DNA of 64,000 nt from Eucalyptus grandis (taxonomy: Eukaryota > Streptophyta > Magnoliopsida > Myrtales > Myrtaceae), in the NCBI RefSeq assembly GCF_016545825.1, contig NC_052614.1, positions 59,837,864 through 59,901,863 of the forward strand, read 5' to 3'. Shown here one piece after another: positions 46,970 through 58,008 of this stretch. Position 1 is the first letter of the stretch. Each line of letters begins with the position of its first letter. The notes under the pieces were generated by a model, which had not been told where the DNA came from, searched no databases, and was given only the letters and a program-made list of their open reading frames with translations. The position numbers and the translations under genes were made by a program.

Positions 46970-48290
46970 AATTTATCGAAGTGGAGGTTATGGTCCTCAA
47001 TCACCGGCCGAGTGAGAAATTTGGGTTGTCCACTGGTCCTCAATTGACATTCGACCAAGAGTAAAGTAAGCTTTCTTATTGGTCTTCCTTGCATTTTGAA
47101 ATTGAAAACAATGCGATCTGTTGCGATTGCCAGAATAGATCAAAACTAGGGCACTTTTCATGCCTATTACTTTTACAATTGGAATGGAGCGAGTTCTTCG
47201 CACTTACAACTCGCGGCTAATAAAATGTGAATTTTGTATGAAATGGAATCAATCATTACTCGTATATATCACACTTAACTTAGAAAGCATTTATTTAGGA
47301 AGATCGACATGCATTAAAATGCAATATACTATTTGACATGGCATTATGGGCAACTAATCCAAAGTCATGATTAGGTTGACATATGGTCCAACATGATTAT
47401 GTAAGCGCATAGGTCAACGGCACTATTCTTATTTAGGTAATGAGTGATGTACAGGCTATAAATATGGATGATTCCCATCAAATTGATCATTCACAGAGGT
47501 AAAAGAAAAGCTCTATTCAAGCAAAGTGATAGGGATGTACCTTTGTTCGGGCAGTGACTTATCAGAAAATTTCTTTTGAAAGCATTTTTTGCTTTGCTTA
47601 TTTTTTGGTAAATCACTGATCCGATCAGAGTTCATCCCTTTTGTCAACATCAACATGGCAGTGTGAAAAGATGCCATGTGATGTACCTCAGTAACCGGCA
47701 ACTAGAGAGAATGCTAATTGAAGATCTGTTGATTTTCTTGCTGTTTCCCATCTTCTTCGATTTCTTATTCAATTCTCTTTCATTGTAATGAGTGATGTAT
47801 TACCTTTTATTCCTTCCCTTGTTGCAGGTAGATGTGTCCAACATGTACGTCGCATGAGGATCCAAAAATTCACAAGATATGCCAAGCATCGTTATGGATT
47901 AATGAGATTATTGTATCAAATCTTATAGTGGAAGTTGAGTTCATTTTATTTTCTTTTATGATCGTTAGGTGGAGATTAAGAAAGATGGTATTTAAGCAAA
48001 AGCAAATTATTATTATTGATTGTAATTTTATGTTTTACGATATTTTTCTATTTGTTAGATGTTTGTACCATGTTGGTGCCCACCTTTTATTATGGGACAT
48101 TTTAACACAGCATAAATGTTATCGACGGTCTGCATTTGCAACGTCCCAGATGGACGATCTCTTGTATTTCTAATTCCCAAAGACTTGGTTGATTTGTTGA
48201 AGATACAATATAAAAAATGAGTTTTTGTAAGCTCTGTAAAAACTACACTAATATAAATTTTCAATCTCTTTTCAATCCCTTTCGCGAAGG
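46970..48290 (+). repeat. Duplicated segment, copy A2, transcript-like
   Basis: Same block series as copy A1 but continuing into a TATA box (47456-47467), CAAGCAAAGTGAT and TGTTCGGGCAGTGA strings, a pyrimidine tract with acceptor (TTGTTGCAG|GTAGATGTGT near 47828) and a 3' portion (ATCGACGGTCTGCATTTGCAA, GTAAGCTCTGT). The arrangement mirrors copy B2 at 51440-52880. Candidate exon-2 frame 47832-48173 begins MCPTCTSHEDPKIHKICQAS but is not open in copy B2. Confidence 0.55.
47456..47467 (+). promoter_or_regulatory. Conserved TATA box of duplicated segment A2
   Basis: CTATAAATATGG, identical in copy B2 at 52098-52109 and followed in both by ATGATT..CATCAAA.TGATCATTCACA. Confidence 0.55.
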
Positions 48291-48299
48291 AAAAGGAAA

Positions 48300-49780
48300 G
48301 AAAAATATGAGTATCTACTAATTCAGCACCATATTTATGGACTTGTGTTTCCCAGTTTATTTTTAAATTTCAAGCATTTTAAACAGTTGCCATGTGAAAC
48401 GTTTTCTTTTTGATAATAAATCTTAGAGAATTTTTCTGTGAATTATACAGAATGTCTCAATCTTAATGCTTGTGATTTGATGATTTGAACTTCCGAAAAT
48501 TGTAATAATCACAATAGACCTGTCTATACAATTTATGGTATAGAGTTTCAACGTCACATCCAAACTTACCCAAAAGTTGAAAAAGAACACAGATGAAGAA
48601 AACTTCAATCTACAATTCGTGCTCCTCAAGAATCTTTTAGTCCCCGTGGCATGTGGTCAAAACCATTCTTGGTACAAAACCAAAAAACATTCAATCCAAA
48701 TGCATAACTGCCCACTCTTATCGTTAACAATCAAATCAATAGGAAGCAAAATCGCTTTTCAAAATTTTATTTTTGCACCTGTGGTATAAGGTTAATTGTT
48801 TGGCTGAGATGGTTCTTGAACCAAATATCTTTCATCGAAATAGAGGTTTCTTCGATTTTATTGTTTGTCTCAGGTTTTGTGTCATTTCGGAAAAGAAGTA
48901 ACGGATTCTAATGTAATTACGATAAAATAAATTATGAATCTGAAATAATCGAATGTAAATGCGAAAACAAGGATAAACAAAGATAGCTTAAACCAATTGT
49001 ATTGAAGTTTCTTTTGCAAAATGTGCAATCCCTAATAATGATGTTTCCTCAGTTGTTTATAATCTGGTGTTGTGAAAATCCATCTTCCTACTTCAATTTC
49101 AAATTTCCCAGAATCTTTAGTATTGCGCTGATAACCGTATCGTTTTATCCGCCGCATCGTCGGTATTGAATTCTTTAGAGACTACCTTCATATTTATCCT
49201 CTTGCTCATGGGTGATACTTGGCACCGATCTATTGGTATCCTCGACAGCCAGTCTTGCCCAAGCTATTGTGGGCCTATTCTTTTCACGTATTGGGCTTGG
49301 TGGACTTTACTATCTATCCATGGCCTATCAAGCCAATTTTTGGTGCTAACATTAATTAATCCTTCCATCTCTCCCCTTTCTTCTTTAGGCATTGATGTCG
49401 ACCACACCACTATCATTGTTGTCGTTCATCACTGCTACCTTGTCACTGATCTGCGGCAACGACATCGCCATGACCACTGCAACGCCTTGTCTCTCCCTTC
49501 CTAATAATCATCATCACAAAAGTTTCATCCCTCTATGATGGGTAGCAATTGCCTTAGATTTCAAACAGTGTGCCCCAAATAAGAGACATTGCTAATGTGG
49601 ACATACAATTATGAAAATTCGACTGAAAGTTAACAGCGATAGCATCTATTTTAGCTAATCTCTTTTTTTTTTTTTTTTAACGGGACGATTTTCAGCAAAA
49701 TTTTAAAAGTTTAGGAATTAAGTTGAATAGAAAAAAATCAAGAGATGATGTTGAATCATAAAGAAAAGCCGAAAAACATT
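48300..49780. other. Intergenic, no gene recognised
   Basis: The stretch 49166-49504 has an open frame of 112 codons, but it starts within low-complexity hydrophobic sequence and matches no family I know. An imperfect poly-T run lies at 49663-49678. Confidence 0.35.
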
Positions 49781-49784
49781 ATCC

Positions 49785-50505
49785 ACGTCATTACCCTTTT
49801 TTATTTTGACTTTGTTTATGGCAAAGATAAACCTATGTCACTCATTGGAAGATTATCAATGTGATGTGATGATGTTTTCTAAAATTTACCGTCAATTGTA
49901 TACTAATGAATATTTAGTTTCTTATTCAGTATGAGCTTGAGGCTCACTTCACCTAGTATGAGTTTGACACTAGTGGTTTCAAATCGACTAAAATTGTGAA
50001 CAAATCCAGACTAAAAGAAAACTCGTCACTACCTCTTTTTATTATGACTTTGTTTATGGCAAAGATAAACCTATGTCACTCATCGGAAGCATTATCAATG
50101 TGATGTGATGATGTTTTCTAAAATTTACCGTCAATTGTATACTAATGAATTTTCAGTTTCTTATTCAGTATGAGCTTGAGGCTCGCTTCACCTAGTATGA
50201 GTTTGACACTAGTGTATCCAAATCGACTAAAATTGTGAACAAATCCAGACTAAAAGAAAACTCGTCACTACCTCTTTTTATTATGACTTTGTTTATGGCA
50301 AAGATAAACCTATGTCACTCATCGGAAGCATTATCAATGTGATGTGATGATGTTTTCTAAAATTTACCGTCAATTGTATACTAATGAATTTTCAGTTTCT
50401 TATTCAGTATGAGCTTGAGGCTCGCTTCACTTAGTATGAGTTTGACACTAGTAATTTCAAATCGACTAAAATTGCGAACAAATCCATACTATAAGAAAAA
50501 AATGG
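49785..50505. repeat. Tandem repeat, three copies of about 239 bp
   Basis: TTTGTTTATGGCAAAGATAAACC begins each unit at 49811, 50049 and 50288 (periods 238 and 239). Copies 2 and 3 are nearly identical; copy 1 is slightly more diverged. Each unit also carries CAATGTGATGTGATGATG and GAGCTTGAGGCTC. It lies between the two duplicated segments. Confidence 0.88.
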
Positions 50506-50689
50506 GTTGCGGTCGTTTTGTTTTAATTTATTTGGTTTTATATTATCTTCAATTAGATAAAGCTGGGTTATAATCCGAACAGAACCAAATCAATGCCCTA
50601 TTCCTCCAATGGATGTGATATTATCTCTGTCCACTTAATAATGTATTTCAGATGGGTACCAAGAAAACATAATGGTATGTTATGGAAAT

Positions 50690-51400
50690 AGGAAAATTAT
50701 CATTAGAAAATTGTGTTGATTAATCAAAATGGAAGTTATGGTCCTCGGCCACCGGTTAACAGAGGAATTTAGATTGTCCACAACTGACATTTGACCAAGA
50801 TTGAGCTGAACTTTTTTCTTGATGTCACTTGCATTTTGGAACTGAGAACAATGATATCCATGATAATTCATTAAGACAATGGCCCTTTTCATGGCTATTA
50901 CATGTCAAATGTGGAATAGAGTGACTTTCTGCGTACTTAAATCACTCCCGACTAATCAAATGAGACGTGAAATCAAATCAAATTATAACCCTTTTTTTGG
51001 CAAGGCGTTTGTTTTGGAGGATCGACTTGGATTAAAACCCAACCAATAATCTGGCATGCACGATTGGCAACTAAATCAACTTTTCATGACTCAAAATTAA
51101 GCTAACATATGTTTCTACTTGATGAAATGTAAGTGCATATAGGTTATCAAGGCCAAAAGCGCTCACAAATGAAATATAATAGTATGATATAATTTGTAAT
51201 CTTACTACATTAATTTTATTTAGTTGACATCTTTTTAAATAGATGAAGCTTGGTTGTGTTAATTGTATAATCCAAACAGAACCATTAAACACTCTTCTTG
51301 TCAAATTGATGTTTTTGAGTCACTAAATCACCGAGAAAATTTCTTATAGAATAATAGTATCTCTGAATGCTTTGTCATTAAATAGACTCAAAACACTAGC
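50690..51400. repeat. Duplicated segment, copy B1
   Basis: Aligns with the start of copy A2 (GGAAGTTATGGTCCTCGGCCACCGG versus GGAGGTTATGGTCCTCAATCACCGG) and with copy A1 (AGGATCGAC..., TATAATCCAAACAGAACCAT). No TATA or transcript part follows. Confidence 0.55.
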
Positions 51401-51439
51401 TTTATCAGCCTTCCACTATTTCCGTTCTCCCTAAATCAC

Positions 51440-52880
51440 AGCTACATTTTGAATTTTAAATTTTCCCTAAATAAACAAATCATTTCAATTTTTTCTTTCC
51501 AATTTTCTCGCACGTATTTGTGCCCTTCTGGTAGCGTTTTAAAAATAATATATTTTTCTTATGGTTGGCTAATATCTATCTAGTACTCTGACATATAAAT
51601 GATACAAGAGTAGAAAAGAGGGAAAAAGGAAGAAACCCTCTTTATCTCCTCCTAGAAAATATCCGTGGAGCGAAAATTACCAAGACGTGACAAAATGGAC
51701 ACATTATATTGGCCTTAGACTTCATGGCCATTCTGGAATTGAGAACAATAAAAATGATAATTATAGATAAAGAGTATGGCCATTTTCATGATTATTAAAT
51801 GTCAAAATTGGAATGGACCGAGTTTCTTTGCGCTTCCATCGCTCATGGCCTATAAAAATGGGAAGCTAAAATTAAACAACATCGATGATTTCTTGCTTAT
51901 ATTCACTAACTTAGCAAGAATATAATTAGGAGGATCGACATGACTTAAATTCCAACCCAAATAATTGACATTGCATGATTGGCAACTAATCCAACCCATT
52001 TTGAGTCATAATTAGATTGACATATTATCCAGCATGGTGATAGGTAAGCGCATAGGTCAGCGATACTATCTTATTTTGGTAACGAGTGATTCATAGGCTA
52101 TAAATATGGATGATTTCCATCAAAATGATCATTCACAAGAGCAAAAGAAAGGTACTATTCAAGCAAAGTGATTAGAGATGGATCTCTGTTCGGGCAGTGA
52201 TCTACCAAAAAAATTCTTCTCACGGCAAATTTGCTTTACTTATTTTTTTGGTAAATCGCTGATCCGATCAGAGTTCATTCCTTTTTGTCGATGTCAACAC
52301 AGCATGAGCGAAAAAGATACCATGGAAGTATTTATTGATTTTCTTGCAATTTCATCAACTTCTTCTGTTTCTTATCAATTCCCTTTCATTATCACGAGCG
52401 ATTTTTCCTTTTCTGTTTCTTCTTTGTTACAGGTAGATGTGTTTAAGATGTATGTGGCACGAAGATTGAAAGATTCACAAGATATACCAAGCATTGTTGT
52501 GGATAGATGAGATTCTTGTGTTAATTCTTATAATAAAAGTTAATTTTATGTGCGTCTTCTTTTTTTGATCATTTGGTAAAGATTAAAAGAGATTGTTCAC
52601 TAGGCAAGAACAAGTTTTTATGACCATGATTGTAATTTTGGACTTTGCCTTGTTTTCCTGTTTGTTTGATGTTTGCACTATGTTAGCACCCACTTTTAAT
52701 CATGCGAGTCTACTGCACGACATGGAGGTTATCAACGGTCTCCATTTGCAATTTCCAAGAAGGACAAAGATCTTATAGTTCCAATTCCCGAAAACCTAGT
52801 TGGATTGTTTGAAGATGCAGGTTAAACCTAAATGAGTTTTGTAAGCTCTGTGAAATCTACACCAGTATAAATTTTCTACC
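51440..52880 (+). repeat. Duplicated segment, copy B2, transcript-like
   Basis: Counterpart of copies A1 and A2. It has the same TATA box (52098-52109) and a TGTTCGGGCAGTGA block near 52183. An acceptor-like TTGTTACAG|GTAGATGTGT lies near 52434, and TATCAACGGTCTCCATTTGCAA and GTAAGCTCTGTG lie at the 3' end. An open frame at 52178-52510 (110 codons, MDLCSGSDLPKKFF...) spans the putative intron, and in copy A2 the frame closes after 14 codons. I cannot assign a protein family. Confidence 0.55.
52098..52109 (+). promoter_or_regulatory. Conserved TATA box of duplicated segment B2
   Basis: CTATAAATATGG, same sequence and context as 47456-47467. Confidence 0.55.
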
Positions 52881-53141
52881 CTTTTTGATAAGTGCTTTAT
52901 GCATTTGATAGTTTGAATTTGAGTCCAAATAGGATAATTTGTTATTCTATTTGGTATTTGAGAACGTCCTATGAACCGAATAAATCCGGATAAATCTTTA
53001 AAAAAATACTGGATAAAAAAGGGTTGGATAAACTCAAATTGGATAAGAAATTTTCTTTTTAAAAAAAAGACTTATCAAAAGAGAAGAAATGGTAGGCATC
53101 CACGTCAAATCAGCCCAACCGTTCTATCTGGAAGTTTTCTC

Positions 53142-53580
53142 TTAGTCATCTGCATCATCGACATCGTGCTTGTCAAGGTCGGGGAGCGGCACCGTGACCC
53201 GCACAGACACGTTGAAGAAGAACACCTCCTGCGTGCCCCAGGTCAGAAGCAGCCTATCCCCACGCTTGCCGCAGTGGAGCCGCGACCCAGCGAGCTTCGC
53301 TTTTGTGCATGGGGTCGAAGAAAGTGCAGAAGTTGTCGTGCACAGCCGCCAAGATCGGCGTGCTAGGGCGGAAGAAGTCGGCGGAGGGAAGCAGGGGACG
53401 GAGGACGGGGTTGGTGATGGACTGCCACGTCGTGCACAGCCACCGGAAGGAGGAAATGTCCGGGGCCGAAAGGCACAACAGCACCAAATCGAGTAGATCG
53501 AGAGTGAGATCACACCATGGACTGTTTGCTTCTTCTTGTTCTTCTTCTTCTCGCACAATATCAGGAATGAAATCTTCCAT
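53142..53580 (-). pseudogene. F-box protein fragment (DUF295-like), frameshifted
   Basis: Frame one on the minus strand (53580-53254) reads MEDFIPDIVREEEEQEEANS, then a plausible F-box (LTLDLLDLVLLCLSAPDISS followed by FRWLCTTWQSI). It continues to HKSEARWVAAPLRQAW. The continuation, DRLLLTWGTQEVFFFNVSVR then VTVPLPDL, is in a different frame, so there is a shift near 53262. Full F-box/DUF295 proteins are about 350-400 residues. This stops after about 140, near the frame end at 53142. F-box proteins act as SCF ubiquitin-ligase adaptors; this copy is probably not functional. Confidence 0.55.
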
Positions 53581-53653
53581 GGTGGTCGTGTCTTCAATCG
53601 CTAGTCAAGCGGAGGCGGTGGTCAGAATTCCTAGATCTAGGGTTTTTCCATAG

Positions 53654-54480
53654 CTTTTAATTAATTGAATTTTCTAATTAATTAAATTTTTTTATGTATT
53701 TTTAAATATTATCTTAAAGTGTACTAAAGATTTTATAGGATTCAATATATCCATCTTTATTATTCAGAAGATGTTATATCTCACTTTATCCCATCTTATC
53801 CCAATTTTACCTTGACAATCAAATGCAAGATTTATGACCAAGAAGGCAAGTTTTACATGGCAATTATTTATAATGCTTGAAATATAAAAATAAACTAGGA
53901 AACACATGCCTTAATTATGGGGCTCAATTACTAGAAAAATATGAATATCTAATAAATTGAGAACCATATATGAGGGCATGTGTTTTCTAGTTTATATTAT
54001 TATCAAACATTATAAACACTCGCCATGTAAAACATTCTCTTCTTGGTCATAAACTTAAAGAAATTTTCTTCCAATTATGCCAAATGTTTCAAACTCTTGA
54101 TGCTTGTAATTTGTTGATTTGAACTTCTGAAAATTTTAGTCATCATGATTGGCCTAACTATGCAATTTATAATTTGGCTTTTCAACATCACGTCACATCC
54201 TGGTTTTGCTAGAATTGATCTTGCAATGAAATATCTTTCACTGAAAACAAGTCTTTTAATTAAAGGAGGTAGGTTATGTGGTGACTCTGAACAAATTATA
54301 TCACAATTGAACAAGGAAATCAAAGACTTCACTTTAGACGAAACTGTACAAAAATAAATCGCACCGTAATTCAATTGACAACAAAGCTTGGAATATAACC
54401 AGAGCCATTGCACATGCTTGATCACCAGCGCATGCACGAAACCAACTCGAATCGAGACAAATAAGTAGGAAAACCAAACG
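53654..54480. other. Intergenic, no gene seen
   Basis: AT-rich; a short stretch near 53930-54080 resembles 48300-48420 (AAACACTCGCCATGTAAAAC versus AAACAGTTGCCATGTGAAAC), another sign of segmental duplication here. Confidence 0.4.
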
Positions 54481-54506
54481 AGTTTTGGGAGAGATGAGGG
54501 GGGAAC

Positions 54507-54626
54507 CTGGAGGAGGTTCTGGTTGAAGTAGTATTAAGGGTCGTTGATCTCCGTCACGCCGCAGCACCGTGGCTTCTCGGGGCGATCCTCATCCTCCTTT
54601 AAGGTCTTGCTTCGGTACTTCGACAT
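54507..54626 (-). pseudogene. HSA32: HSA32-like first exon, with premature stop
   Basis: On the minus strand from 54626 the frame reads MSKYRSKTLKEDEDRPEKPR, then CCGVTEINDP, a TAA, then YYFNQNLLQ, ending in CAG|GT. The EDEDRPEKPR, GVTE and NQNLLQ positions fit the N-terminus of heat-stress-associated 32-kD protein (HSA32, a phosphosulfolactate-synthase-like protein). That exon normally ends at this place. The in-frame TAA, and the absence of later exons in the flanking 800 bases, mark it as a broken fragment. It would not give an HSA32 protein. Confidence 0.6.
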
Positions 54627-54840
54627 CCTTCCCACCCGCCGATTCGCTAGAGATTGAATCGGTTCTAGTAATAGGTTCCTCTCTCTCTCGAGGAGGGATT
54701 GTGAGAAAACTACGGATCATGTAACATCAACCTTATTGATTGTTTCAAATACGAAGAAGCAAATTTAACGCGCAAAAGAGAATTATTAACATGCAAGTAA
54801 GGTATCAAGTCATTTTTTTCTCAAAAGAGAAAAAAGGAAA

Positions 54841-55235
54841 AAATGCCACAAAAAATCCTAAATTATATTCACTGTAATCAGTTTACCTTGAACTTTTTGT
54901 TTTTGTTTTTGTTGAAGTCCTTGAACTTTTTGTTGTGACATGAAAAACCTCAAATTTGTACTTATATAACATATTTACCCTCAACTTGTATCCGTACGAC
55001 ACATTTATCTCAAAATTTGGGATAAATATGTTACATGAATATAAGTTTGAGATTTCAAAAAAATAATTTGGAATAAATGTATTGCATAGTAATAAGTTAG
55101 GCATTTTTTGTGTGACCAAAAGAAGTTTGAGATAAACGTGTCATACAAGCGTAAGTTTAGGATTTTTTGTGTCACAAAATTTTTTTGGAGTAAATTGTGT
55201 CACAGTGTACATAGTTTAAGCTTTTTTTTGTGATT
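54841..55235. mobile_element. Inverted-repeat MITE
   Basis: The left end AATGCCACAAAAAATCCTAAA... pairs with the inverse of the right end (TAGTTTAAGCTTTTTTTTGTGA). Subterminal TTTATCTCAAA and its inverse occur in both arms. No coding content. No target duplication was fixed. Confidence 0.5.
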
Positions 55236-55249
55236 TTTTTAATAAAGAA

Positions 55250-55960
55250 AATAGAGAACTTTTGAAAAACAATCCCAACTTTTGAAAATACACAATTTGC
55301 ATTTATAAACTACCCCTCCACCACATTTTTTATCCCAGTCTCTCCACCTTCTGCCACACCAAGTCAACTTCTCTCTCCATGGCCAATAGAGCTCGAAAGT
55401 CACACTTGAGGCCAGGACCACAAGCTCAAAGGCTGCACTAATGCCTATGGCCTTTGAGCTCGAAAGTCACACGATCTGGCAAGCTCGCCATGGCCACCTA
55501 GATTCGTCATAAAGTTCCACAACGCAATTTGGGCAGCAATGGACGCCTAAGCTCGAGACAAGAGAGAGGGAGGTAATTGAGGCGAGGTGGTGGTGGCTTG
55601 GCAACTCGACAATTACGAGCGGTGCCGAGGGGGGAGGGGCTAAGTCGTAGGCATTGGGTTGGGTTAGGGCCTTGGATAGGTGGCTTTTGGTGGTGGGTAA
55701 TTTTTGAATGGTGAGTTGAAAGGGGCAAAGTTGGGGGAAAATGATAGATCTATTAAATCAGGTTATAATGATTAATATCATATGCAAGTTGAAATGGAAT
55801 TTGCTCAAGTAAAGATGGTTACTGCAACCACGGTAACAGAATTCCAACTAGAATACTACAGTCCCACGCTCACCTTCTCCACAAAAATCTCTCTTCCACA
55901 CTGAATCTTCCACTACACGTCTAGGTTATGTAAGCCTAATGAGAATTGGAGAGAAAAACA
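55250..55960. other. Intergenic, no gene recognised
   Basis: A locally GC-rich patch (55340-55740) gives short frames on the minus strand (for example 55507-55728). They look compositional. Confidence 0.35.
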
Positions 55961-55962
55961 AA

Positions 55963-57296
55963 GCGAAAAGTGCCAAAAAGTCTTAAACCTTTTGTCTTTG
56001 TGCCGATTTAGTCCTAAACCTTTTTTTTGGTGTCGATTTAGTTCTAAACTTTTTTATGTTGTGCCAATTTAGTCTTTTCTGGCCAATTTTGGTTGGATTT
56101 TTAGTGACTTTCAAATCCGGCTGATGTGGCTTGATTAGCGCTAACGTGGACAACTTTTAATAATATTTTAATATTTTTGATTTTTTTCTTTTATATTTAT
56201 ATTTATATTTTTCTTTTTTCTTTTTCTTTTTTTCTTCTCCTCTTCTTCCTCTAGCCGGTTGCCGGACCTTGGCGACCGGCCAGAGGCGATGGCTAGCGAG
56301 GTCGACCTCAACCTCACTGGCCACCTCGCCAGTGGCCGCGAGGGCAAGCCTCGCCCGCTTGGCGCGAGGCCGCCCTCGAGGCCTGGGTGGCAAGGGTGAG
56401 CCCCACCAACTCGGCGCGAGGAGGCGACCTCAAGTTGGTCTCGCGTCGGGCCACTGGAAGCTTCCGACCAGACGACGAGCCCGTGTGCCGTCAAACATCT
56501 CTCTCTCTCTCTCTCTCTCTCTAGTGCGACCGTCGAGATTCCCTTTGTTTCGTGATCCTCTTGTTCTCCGCATCCCTGGCGTCTCCGACGATGCGAGACA
56601 CTTTGTCTCAATCGATTGCGGAGTGATCCTTCCCCAATCGGAGGAACCCACGCAGTTCGCATGATTTCGAGTCCAGGAGTAGTGCACCCGCATGCGCTCT
56701 CGAGGAAATTTGCATGAGCGAGCCACCCGTGGGGGCCGAGTTGCCGATGGTAATGTCCGACAATGCTAGGGGGCTCGTGCTGGCGTGGCCTCGAGTGCGT
56801 TCATCAATGCGAGCTTCATCCTCAAGAAGAAGGGCCTCAAGCGCTCCGCCTCCGACGGTAGTCGCGTGGATCGGCTTTGTTTTTCCTCCCTTGCCCATTC
56901 GTGTTGCTCCAGAATCACACCTCGATTCGCAAGTGCGATGGCTGAGGTCGACCTCAACCTTGTTGGCTGTCGCCTCTGGCTGGTCACCGAGGTCCGGCGA
57001 CCGGCTAGAGGAAGAAAAGGAGAAGAAAAAAAGAAAAAGAAAAAGAAAAAGAAAAAAAATAAAAGAAAAAGAAAAAAATCAAAATTATTAAAATATTATT
57101 AAAAGCTATTTACGTCGTCGTAATTGACCAACATAATTAGCCGGCATCCAAATAGCAAAATCTGGCCAAAATTGGCCGGAAAGGACTGAATTGATACAAC
57201 GTAAAAATGTTTAGGACTAAATCGGCACAAAAAAAAGGTTTAGGACTAAATCGGCACAAAAACAAAAGGTTTATGACTTTTTTTGGCACTTTTCCC
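55963..57296. mobile_element. Large MULE-like MITE, palindromic with GC-rich core
   Basis: The left end GAAAAGTGCCAAAAAG and the right end CTTTTTTTGGCACTTTTCCC are inverted. In both arms the strings TTTAGTCCTAAACC / GGTTTAGGACTAAA, and GGCCAATTTTGG with its near-inverse, recur in order. T-rich and A-rich arms (56180-56240, 57015-57085) lead to a GC-rich centre that carries GTCGACCTCAACCTC on both sides, on opposite arms. The middle also holds a CT microsatellite (56500-56522). Protein-like frames over 56168-57102 appear in several phases at once and are compositional. Confidence 0.6.
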
Positions 57297-58008
57297 ATTG
57301 AAGCATAATTTGCTGTTATCCAAACTCAATTGTTCTTATGATTTGCATCATGATGTGCTGTCTTCAAAATGCAAAGTGAGGATCATCGCAAGCATCTTTT
57401 CAAGTTCCAAAACATGACAAACTCAAGCACAAAGCAACCGGTAAAGTTGTCGTCCAATTATGTCGGTGTGGTATCTCCATTAAGAAGGAATGAGCATCTA
57501 GGAAAAGCTCATTTACGTGCAATCTGACTTCCTTCTACTAGGTATGCAGAAACTCAATGATCTTTCTCTTATCTCACTTATTTAATTAATGTCAAGCATC
57601 CCGATACTTAATCAAAGAAAGATCGGGATCCCATCAACTTAAGAGGGCAAATCCACTCAGTTAAACCCGTTTACATATAAAGCATCAAGTCAAGGTAGAG
57701 AATTCATCAGACATGATAACTAAGCATGTTCCTTTGATGAAGCTTAAGGTTCACTTGATCGTAATTGTCATCTATAGAGAGTGAGCGCCCTTTAGGGCAT
57801 TAGGAGAACTGGCATGGGTGATGAACATTTTGACTTGTTACAAATGTCGAGGTAAGGTAGAGAATTGTTAAAGTATATCTCGATTTTGAGCCATTATGCA
57901 ATCTAGCTTGATTGGATAACAAAGAAATCCACAAAAATCTTTCTTTGATGGCGAATCTATTGGAGAGTTTCCTTTATTTGTACATCCAAACCTCAGGATA
58001 TAAAAGAT
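57297..58008. other. Intergenic, no gene seen
   Basis: Moderately AT-rich, without clear frames or repeats. Confidence 0.4.

Noticed and set aside
56157..57102. Several 70-164-codon frames with KKKKKEK tails.
   Set aside because: They cross the A-rich arms and GC-rich core of an inverted-repeat element; not coding.
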